64,000 bases of DNA from Chelatococcus composti (GTDB lineage Bacteria; Pseudomonadota; Alphaproteobacteria; Rhizobiales; Beijerinckiaceae): positions 496,001 through 560,000 of the forward strand of contig NZ_JACHEH010000001.1 of NCBI RefSeq assembly GCF_014201415.1. Direction: 5' to 3'. The notes under the pieces were generated by a model that saw only the letters and a program-made list of their open reading frames with translations, made no database searches and was not told the DNA's origin. Shown piece after piece: positions 56,925-64,000 of the stretch; positions within the stretch are counted from its first letter, which is position 1, and the number at the start of each line of letters is the position of its first letter. The position numbers and the translations under genes are program-made.

Positions 56925-57059
56925 TCCAGCCTCCCACGTCTCGGTCGTCCCGCAACCTGAAAGGCTAATACGGGTGATTCGACAAGTTGAGGCGCCGCCG
57001 TCTGGAACATCGCATGCGCTGTCTTGTTGGGACGGCTTCTGCAGCGATGGAGGTGTCCT

Positions 57060-57986
57060 ATGTTCCTGCGTGTCGACAAGCTGCAAGTGGAGCTGCCCGC
57101 CCCCAAACGGCAGGACCCGAACGCCGCCGCCGCCCTCCAGGAGCTTCTGGGCGGCAAGTACGGCGAGATGTCCACTCTCGGCAACTACATGTTCCAGAGC
57201 TTCAACTTCCGCAGCAAGAGCAAGCTCCGCCCCTTCTACAGCCTGGTAGCAGCCATCACGGCAGAAGAGCTGGGCCACGTCGAGCTCGTCAGCAATGGCG
57301 TCGCCATGCTCAACAACGGCCCCGACGACGCCAACGACGATGAAGCCGGCGGGGCGGACATCTCGGACGCGCCCTTCGAGGACATGAAGGACATCCGTCT
57401 TGCGGCAGCCTTCCTCTCCGGCGGCGGTGGTGCCATGCCGGTCAACAGCAACGGGCAGTCCTGGAACAATGACTTCATCACCACAACCGGCAACGTGGTG
57501 CTCGACCTGCTGCACAACTTCCATCTCGAATGCGGCGCGAGGCTCCACAAGCTGCGCGTCTATGAAACCCTGACGGATCCGACCGGGCGCGAAGTTTGTG
57601 GCTATCTCTTGGTGCGCGGCTCGGTCCACGCCCACGCCTATGCCCTGGCGCTGAAGAAGATCACCGGCGTCGAGATCGAGAAGATGCTGCCGACGCCGAA
57701 CATTCCCCTCGGCAACATTCCCGAATGCCAGAAGTATCTCGAGGAGGGCTCGCACCGCCGCCTCTATACCTTCAGCCCGGACGACTACAGGGAGATGGCC
57801 GGCATCTGGGGGAATGGCGAGGTGGCTCTGCCGGACGATCCACCGGGCGAGCTGACGGTTGTCGACGGCATGCCCGAGGGCGGCAAGATCCACCAGCTCA
57901 CCGGCATCCCGTCTGCATTCACCCCGGACTATTCGCCCGAGGAGATGTTCGAGATCGCAACCAAGCTCTACAAGGCGTCGCGGTAG
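57060..57986 (+). CDS. Manganese catalase
   Basis: A 308-residue dimanganese catalase (hydrogen peroxide to water and oxygen). All five metal ligands are where the family has them: Glu36 (GKYGEM), Glu70 and His73 (AEELGHVE), Glu157 (HLECGARLH) and His190 (SVHAHAYAL). Ferritin-like four-helix core, then the usual C-terminal extension. ATG 57060 follows GGAGGTGTCCT. Stands alone, with a hairpin at 58062-58085 after it. Confidence 0.95.
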   Translation: MFLRVDKLQVELPAPKRQDPNAAAALQELLGGKYGEMSTLGNYMFQSFNFRSKSKLRPFYSLVAAITAEELGHVELVSNGVAMLNNGPDDANDDEAGGADISDAPFEDMKDIRLAAAFLSGGGGAMPVNSNGQSWNNDFITTTGNVVLDLLHNFHLECGARLHKLRVYETLTDPTGREVCGYLLVRGSVHAHAYALALKKITGVEIEKMLPTPNIPLGNIPECQKYLEEGSHRRLYTFSPDDYREMAGIWGNGEVALPDDPPGELTVVDGMPEGGKIHQLTGIPSAFTPDYSPEEMFEIATKLYKASR

Positions 57987-58061
57987 CAGGTTTGCGCCGC
58001 TGCCAGACAGGCCTGATTGCCATACATAGGCCGGAGCAACCTGCCCCCGGCTCGACCAAGC

Positions 58062-58085
58062 AGCCCGCCACAGCCCCGGCGGGCT
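58062..58085 (+). terminator. Candidate terminator after the Mn-catalase
   Basis: Perfect 8-bp stem AGCCCGCC / GGCGGGCT with 8-base loop, 75 bases after the catalase stop. The tail is GTTACATTT, only weakly T-rich. Confidence 0.5.
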
Positions 58086-58219
58086 GTTACATTTCGCCCT
58101 GGCGGAAGCCGCTGGCGGCGAACTCTTGATGTGCATCAACGATGTGGGTGGAGGTCGGATCAGATATTTGGAACTGGAACAAGTCTGAATCGGCTGTCGT
58201 CACGGCCGGGGAGCATCCG

Positions 58220-59828
<1,609 letters not shown>

Positions 59829-59910
59829 TATCGGGGCTCACCGGCCAAGCGTGCCGCCTGACCGGCGCGATGCATGCTGGCGGAACCATCATGCTCGGAA
59901 GGCACATCCC

Positions 59911-60759
59911 ATGACCGCATCCGAAACCTCCGCCGGCGCGCCCATGCGGATCGGCACGGTCGCCCTGACCGTGCGCGACCTCGATACAGTCAGCCACTTC
60001 TACCAGCAGGTCATTGGCCTTGCCCCGGTCGAGACCGGCACGGGGCGCGTCCGGCTGGGTGTGGGCGATGAGGTGTTGCTGGAACTGCGCCACGATCCGT
60101 CGGCCCCGCTGGCCGACCGGCGATCAGCCGGTCTCTTCCACAACGCCTTTCTGCTGCCGACGCGGGCGGACCTCGCCCAGTGGCTGCTCCACGCCGCCGA
60201 GCTGCGGGTGTTCCTGCAGGGCGCTTCGGACCATCTCGTGAGCGAGGCGAACTATCTCGCCGACCCGGAAGGTAACGGCATCGAGGTCTACTGGGACCGG
60301 CCCAGCGAGCGCTGGGAATGGCACAACGGACAGGTGAGAATGAACACCCTGCCGCTCGACCTCGACAGCCTCGTGGCCACGGCGACGCGGAAGTGGTCCG
60401 GCCTGCCGGCCGGCTCCCTCATCGGTCACGTCCATCTTCAGGTCGGCGCACTCGACAGGGCCGAGGCGTTCTATGCGGGGCTCCTCGGTCTTGATGTCGT
60501 CTGCCATTATCCGGGCGCGACCTTTTTCTCGACCGGCGGCTACCACCATCACATCGGCACCAACATCTGGAACAGTCGCGGCGCGCCGGTACGCCCGGAG
60601 CCGGTGACGGGGCTGGTGGATGTCGAACTCCTCGCGGATGCGGCGACGTTCGCGGCCCTGCGTGCGCGCCTGCCGGAGGAGCGGGCGGCCGAAGCGACGG
60701 CGACACGTCTGCCGCTGCGCGACCCGTGGGGCACGTCCCTGACGGTCGTGGCGCGCTGA
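59911..60759 (+). CDS. Two-domain VOC protein (catechol 2,3-dioxygenase-like)
   Basis: A 282-residue protein with two VOC modules: MRIGTVALTVRDLDTVSHFY (about residue 12) and IGHVHLQVGALDRAEAFYAG (about residue 171). Candidate metal ligands are in the HVHLQV His and the Glu of GNGIEVYWDRP. The motif GLFHNAFLLPTRADLAQWL is typical of the CatE/extradiol dioxygenase-like group. ATG 59911 is used; the longer frame to 59779 overlaps the previous gene. Substrate unknown. Confidence 0.88.
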   Translation: MTASETSAGAPMRIGTVALTVRDLDTVSHFYQQVIGLAPVETGTGRVRLGVGDEVLLELRHDPSAPLADRRSAGLFHNAFLLPTRADLAQWLLHAAELRVFLQGASDHLVSEANYLADPEGNGIEVYWDRPSERWEWHNGQVRMNTLPLDLDSLVATATRKWSGLPAGSLIGHVHLQVGALDRAEAFYAGLLGLDVVCHYPGATFFSTGGYHHHIGTNIWNSRGAPVRPEPVTGLVDVELLADAATFAALRARLPEERAAEATATRLPLRDPWGTSLTVVAR

Positions 60760-61108
60760 CGGCATCTGCGCTACGCCTGCGCGGCGGCCCGCTCGCCGTG
60801 CGATGCTCAGGGCTCGCCCCGGATGTCCTGCAGGCGCTTGCGGATCCGGGCGAAGGCATCAACCATCACGTCGAGCTCGTCGTCGCCGGTGTCGCGCAGC
60901 AGGACCAGTTCTGTCTCGGCCACGATGGCGCGGATCCTGCGACCGCCTCCCACCAGGACCGAGCGGTCCTCCGCCGGAGCGGTTCTTGAACCCGTTGCCT
61001 CGCGCTGCCCTGTCCGTCAGGTTTCCGGACGGGCGGCGGGGCGGGCCCTGCCGCTGCCTCGGCCGTGCCCATCATTCCGGTCGATGAGATGTTCAGAAGG
61101 AGGCGAGC
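60760..61108. other. 349-base region between the VOC and GFA genes
   Basis: Only one short minus-strand frame (60807-60953) has coding-like composition. No terminator or promoter that I would defend. Confidence 0.3.
60807..60953 (-). CDS. Possible small protein or gene remnant
   Basis: A 48-residue minus-strand frame from GTG 60953, reading [20 protein letters not shown], then [20 protein letters not shown] and QDIRGEP. Third codon positions are nearly all G or C, as in real genes here, while the overlapping plus-strand frame is less biased. The frame is open about 20 codons further upstream without a start. I recognise no family. It could be the end of a decayed gene. Confidence 0.3.
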   Translation of the reverse strand: MGGGRRIRAIVAETELVLLRDTGDDELDVMVDAFARIRKRLQDIRGEP

Positions 61109-61501
61109 ATGGACCGTTTCACCGGGGGCTGCCTGTGCGGCAACGTGCGGCTCGTCGCATCGGGGCGCCCCTACAGGGTAGGCCTCTGCCACTGCCTCGA
61201 TTGCCGCAAGCATCACGGCGCCCTGTTCCACGCCTCCGCCGTCTTTCCGCAGGAGGCGGTGACGATCGAAGGCGAGGTGCGCGACTATGCCGGGCGCTTC
61301 TTCTGCCCGCGCTGCGGCTCGTCCGTCTTTTCGCGCACCGGCGACGAGGTGGAGGTGAACCTCGGCTCCCTCGACGCACCCGACCAGCTGAAGCCCACCT
61401 ACGAGCTCTGGACCATCCGCCGCGAGTCGTGGCTGCCGCCCTTCCCGCTCGCGCGGCGCTACGAGCGGGACCGGGACAGCACCGGCCGCCTCGAGGAATA
61501 G
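61109..61501 (+). CDS. GFA (glutathione-dependent formaldehyde-activating) family protein
   Basis: A 130-residue zinc-binding CENP-V/GFA-fold protein. Cysteine pattern: [22 protein letters not shown] and [11 protein letters not shown], the usual two zinc sites. The name reflects the founding member; most relatives have no proven formaldehyde activity. AGAAGGAGG precedes the ATG. The dienelactone hydrolase gene follows after 86 bases. Confidence 0.9.
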   Translation: MDRFTGGCLCGNVRLVASGRPYRVGLCHCLDCRKHHGALFHASAVFPQEAVTIEGEVRDYAGRFFCPRCGSSVFSRTGDEVEVNLGSLDAPDQLKPTYELWTIRRESWLPPFPLARRYERDRDSTGRLEE

Positions 61502-61542
61502 GCGGTATCGCAAGCGTGACCTCCTGCCCGGCCGGAACGATC

Positions 61543-61572
61543 TATCATCCGCCGGCCTATCATCCGCCGGCA
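61543..61572. repeat. 15-bp tandem repeat, two copies
   Basis: TATCATCCGCCGGCC at 61543-61557 is followed at once by TATCATCCGCCGGCA, ending 15 bases before the dienelactone hydrolase start codon. It is a short duplication in the leader. Confidence 0.7.
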
Positions 61573-61587
61573 AACACGGAGGGCACC

Positions 61588-62475
61588 ATGACGAGACTGA
61601 CGGCCAAGGATTTTCCGCAGGAACTGCTCGAGCTCTACGACTTCTACGCGCACGGGCGGATCACCAAGCGCGAGTTTCTTGACGGGGCGGCCAAATTCGC
61701 GGTCGGCGGCACGACGGCCGCGGCGCTGCTTCACATGCTCAGCCCCAACTATGCCCTGGCCCAGCAGGTGGCTCCGACGGATCCCGACATCGTCGCGCAG
61801 TACGTCACCTATCCTTCCCCCAACGGCCACGGGGAGGTGCGCGGCTATCTGGTGCGGCCGGCGAAGGCGCCGGGACCGGTGCCCGGCGTGGTCGTGGTGC
61901 ATGAGAACCGGGGCCTCAACCCCTACATCGAGGATGTCGCGCGGCGCCTCGCCAAGGCAGGCTTCGTGGCGCTGGCACCGGACGGGCTGACATCCGTCGG
62001 CGGCTATCCGGGCGACGACGACAAGGGCCGCGAGCTGCAGCGCCAGGTCGACCCGGCCAAGCTGATGAACGACTTCTTCGCGGCTGTCGAGTTCCTCCCC
62101 ACCCTCGACACGACGACTGACAAGGTGGGCATTGTGGGTTTCTGCTACGGTGGCGGTGTGGCGAATGCGGCCGCGGTGGCCTATCCGGAGCTCGGGGCGG
62201 CAGTGCCGTTCTACGGGCGGCAGGCCCCGGTGGAGGACGTGCCGAAGATCAAGGCGCCGCTCCTGCTGCACTTCGCCGAACACGACCAGAACGTCAACGC
62301 CGGCTGGCCGGCCTACGAGGCGGCGCTGAAAGAGCATGGCAAGATCTACGAGGCCTATGTCTATCCCGGCACGAACCACGGGTTCCACAACGACACCACG
62401 CCGCGATATGACGAGGCGGCGGCGAAGCTCGCGTGGGAGCGCACCATCGACTGGTTCAGGCGCCATCTGAACTGA
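61588..62475 (+). CDS. Dienelactone hydrolase family protein
   Basis: A 295-residue alpha/beta hydrolase of the DLH family with the cysteine nucleophile in [14 protein letters not shown], Asp in [11 protein letters not shown] and His in GTNHGFHND. Residues 24-50 carry a Tat-like segment ([20 protein letters not shown]) with KR instead of RR; related proteins share this leader. The longer frame upstream is not coding. ATG 61588 follows GGAGGG. Natural substrate unknown. Confidence 0.9.
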   Translation: MTRLTAKDFPQELLELYDFYAHGRITKREFLDGAAKFAVGGTTAAALLHMLSPNYALAQQVAPTDPDIVAQYVTYPSPNGHGEVRGYLVRPAKAPGPVPGVVVVHENRGLNPYIEDVARRLAKAGFVALAPDGLTSVGGYPGDDDKGRELQRQVDPAKLMNDFFAAVEFLPTLDTTTDKVGIVGFCYGGGVANAAAVAYPELGAAVPFYGRQAPVEDVPKIKAPLLLHFAEHDQNVNAGWPAYEAALKEHGKIYEAYVYPGTNHGFHNDTTPRYDEAAAKLAWERTIDWFRRHLN

Positions 62476-62650
62476 CGGTGCCCTTCCGCCAGACGCCCGC
62501 CGGCTGGCAGGCAGCTTCCTGTGGTGGCGCCTCCGCCGCCACAAGACTTCCGCGCGGTGTTTCGCTAAGCATACGCGCCGATGGAGAAGAAGCGGCCGTC
62601 CGGTATATGGCGGTGGCTTCAGGGCTCACCGCCGGGCGCGACGAGGCTTC

Positions 62651-63400
62651 ATGACCATTTCCAGCGAAGACGAACTCGAGAAGCTGCGCGAGATCGGGCG
62701 CATCGTCGCCAGCACACTCGAGGCGATGGGCGCGGCCATCGAGCCGGGCATGACGACGGCGGAGCTCGACGCGATCGGCCGCAGCCTTCTGGAGCGGGCG
62801 GGCGCCCGCCCCGCACCGGAACTGTGCTATGGCTTTCCCGGCGCGACCTGCATCAGCGTCAACGAGGAGATCGCCCACGGCATCCCCGGCTCGCGCCGCA
62901 TCGCTGCCGGCGATCTCGTCAACATCGACGTCTCGGCCGAGAAGGACGGCCTCTTCGCCGACACCGGCGCCTCTTTCCTCGTGCCGCCGGCACCCAAGGC
63001 GCTGGAGCGGCTGTGCCGCGACGGACGGCGCGCCATGTGGGCAGGCATCCGGCAGGTTGGTGCCGGAAGGCCTCTTGCGGCCATCGGGCAGGCAATCGGC
63101 GAGTTCGCGCGTAAGCACCACTACACGCTGGTGCGCAACCTCGCCAGCCACGGCGTCGGCCACTCGCTGCACGAGGAGCCGAAGGAGATTCCCAACTGGC
63201 CCGACAAGTCGGAGCGTCGCGTGATGACGGAGGGCATGGTCTTCACCGTTGAGCCCTTCCTCTCTCTCGGGGCGGAATGGGCGGAGAACGGTGACGATCC
63301 CTGGACGTTGTTCAGCGAGCCGCGCGCCCCGACCGTGCAGTTCGAGCACACGGTGGTCGCAACGCGCAAGGGTGCCCTCGTCGTCACCCTGCCCAGCTGA
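62651..63400 (+). CDS. map: Methionine aminopeptidase (type I)
   Basis: A 249-residue metallopeptidase that removes the initiator methionine. Metal-site segments: SVNEEIAHGIPG (His), VNIDVSAEKDGLFADTGASF (Asp, Asp), SHGVGHSLHEEP (His), VFTVEPFLS (Glu) and QFEHTVV (Glu). Complete and of normal length. It is monocistronic, 175 bases after the dienelactone hydrolase gene, and convergent with the DUF983 gene. Confidence 0.94.
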   Translation: MTISSEDELEKLREIGRIVASTLEAMGAAIEPGMTTAELDAIGRSLLERAGARPAPELCYGFPGATCISVNEEIAHGIPGSRRIAAGDLVNIDVSAEKDGLFADTGASFLVPPAPKALERLCRDGRRAMWAGIRQVGAGRPLAAIGQAIGEFARKHHYTLVRNLASHGVGHSLHEEPKEIPNWPDKSERRVMTEGMVFTVEPFLSLGAEWAENGDDPWTLFSEPRAPTVQFEHTVVATRKGALVVTLPS

Positions 63401-63415
63401 GCATGAGCGGAGGCC

Positions 63416-63802
63416 TCAGGAGCGGGAGACGTCCAGCCGCCCCTCTTCAGCCTTGTAGAAAAACTGGCTGGCGACCAGCCATCCCTTGAGCGGCCTCAGC
63501 GGCGGCACGCAGGTGAGGAGCATGAGCGGCAGTGTCGTGACGAGGTGCACCCACAGGGGCGCCGAATAGACAACCTCAAGCCACAGCGCGAAGATGACGC
63601 TCGGCACGCAGGCAAAGCACATCACGAAGAAGGCCGGACCGTCCGCCGGATCGGCGAAGGAATAGTCGAGCCCGCAGACCTCGCACTCCTTGCGCAGGGC
63701 GAGGAAGCCGTTGAAGAGATGGCCCTGGCCGCAGCGCGGGCACAGGCCGCGCAGCCCGGTCTTGTAGGGGGAAATGGGCGGCCACTCGTCCTTCGCAGAC
63801 AT
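63416..63802 (-). CDS. DUF983 family membrane protein
   Basis: A 128-residue protein. An N-terminal zinc-ribbon-like part (GLRGLCPRCGQGHLFNGFLA, ECEVCGLDYSFADPADGPAF) is followed by two transmembrane helices (FVMCFACVPSVIFALWLEVV, VHLVTTLPLMLLTCV). This is the DUF983 layout; function unknown. ATG 63802 gives the usual N-terminus. Confidence 0.9.
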   Translation of the reverse strand: MSAKDEWPPISPYKTGLRGLCPRCGQGHLFNGFLALRKECEVCGLDYSFADPADGPAFFVMCFACVPSVIFALWLEVVYSAPLWVHLVTTLPLMLLTCVPPLRPLKGWLVASQFFYKAEEGRLDVSRS

Positions 63803-63926
63803 CTCGCGTCCTCCGCTGGGCGCTACACCGGCGGCCATGCTCCGGCCTGCGCCGCATTCAATGCAGTCATTGGCAATTCATAGGCCGCAATTGACAGGAT
63901 AGCGATGCGGCATGTCGGCGCGCAGA

Positions 63927-64000
63927 TCAGAAGAAGGCGGAGGCCATCTCGGGCCGCCCGGCGAGCGAATGGGCCATGAAGGCCAGCCCCTCGCGCAGGC
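63927..64000 (-). CDS. C-terminal end of an unidentified gene
   Basis: The minus-strand frame open from the window edge reads LREGLAFMAHSLAGRPEMAS, then AFF and a TGA stop at 63927-63929. It looks like the helical end of a protein, but 24 residues are too few to name it. A short frame by chance cannot be excluded. Confidence 0.4.
   Translation of the reverse strand, partial: LREGLAFMAHSLAGRPEMASAFF

Overview
The window is GC-rich (roughly two thirds G+C) alphaproteobacterial DNA, most likely from the Hyphomicrobiales (Rhizobiales). This is inferred from gene content and order: a nifS-like/sufBCDS/sufT/sufA block, the rlpA-dacC-tmk-holB-metG-tatD-MBL string, a RhlE helicase with a long basic tail, and several protein families common in that order. 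It reads as ordinary chromosome. I found no phage, plasmid, insertion sequence or CRISPR array.

Layout. (1) 1-7005: Fe-S cluster assembly (class I cysteine desulfurase tail, sufB, sufC, sufD, sufS, a DUF59 gene, a VOC protein, sufA), ending in a broken TfoX-like gene. (2) 7027-13559: rhlE, an alpha/beta hydrolase, parE, a small membrane protein, a methyltransferase remnant and tRNA-Ser(TGA). (3) 13795-19797: GST/HxlR pair, DUF1428 gene behind a perfect 20-bp palindrome, gluconolactonase plus SDR pair, rimO, a flavin-binding protein. (4) 20140-27602: rlpA, dacC, tmk, holB, metG, tatD and an MBL hydrolase, tightly packed and partly overlapping. (5) 27616-39743: malate synthase G and a tiny FPASDP protein, a long empty stretch, a frameshifted RTX-repeat gene, a GlxA-type regulator divergent from a Tat-dependent chloroperoxidase-like hydrolase, ybaK, TetR divergent from a hydrolase, a Gfo/Idh/MocA oxidoreductase, an exported protein of unknown function, and an HD phosphohydrolase.

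(6) 39878-46294: a DctB/DctD-like two-component system followed by a tripartite tricarboxylate transporter operon (tctC, tctB, tctA). A near-perfect inverted repeat between the two is a likely enhancer site. (7) 46495-48968: a FUSC-family protein, an orphan gene with homopolymer tracts in its promoter and ribosome-binding site, and an IclR regulator. (8) 49121-55722: an eight-gene unit divergent from iclR that combines a PotABCD-type ABC importer with a three-part HcnABC-like flavin/Fe-S dehydrogenase. It looks like an uptake-and-oxidation pathway for one nitrogenous compound. Nested palindromes lie between iclR and the unit, and a strong terminator ends it. (9) 55864-64000: small exported proteins, a manganese catalase, a ferric-reductase-like flavoprotein, a second FPASDP protein, a two-domain VOC protein, a GFA protein, a dienelactone hydrolase, methionine aminopeptidase, a DUF983 protein and the tail of a final gene.

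The most interesting items are the IclR-controlled import/oxidation operon with its operator, the DctBD-Tct pairing with a GAFPGA variant activator, the frameshifted RTX gene, the orphan gene with T8 and G8 tracts, and the exported family with a Cys/His/Asp pattern. Functions come from reading motifs by eye. No database search was run.
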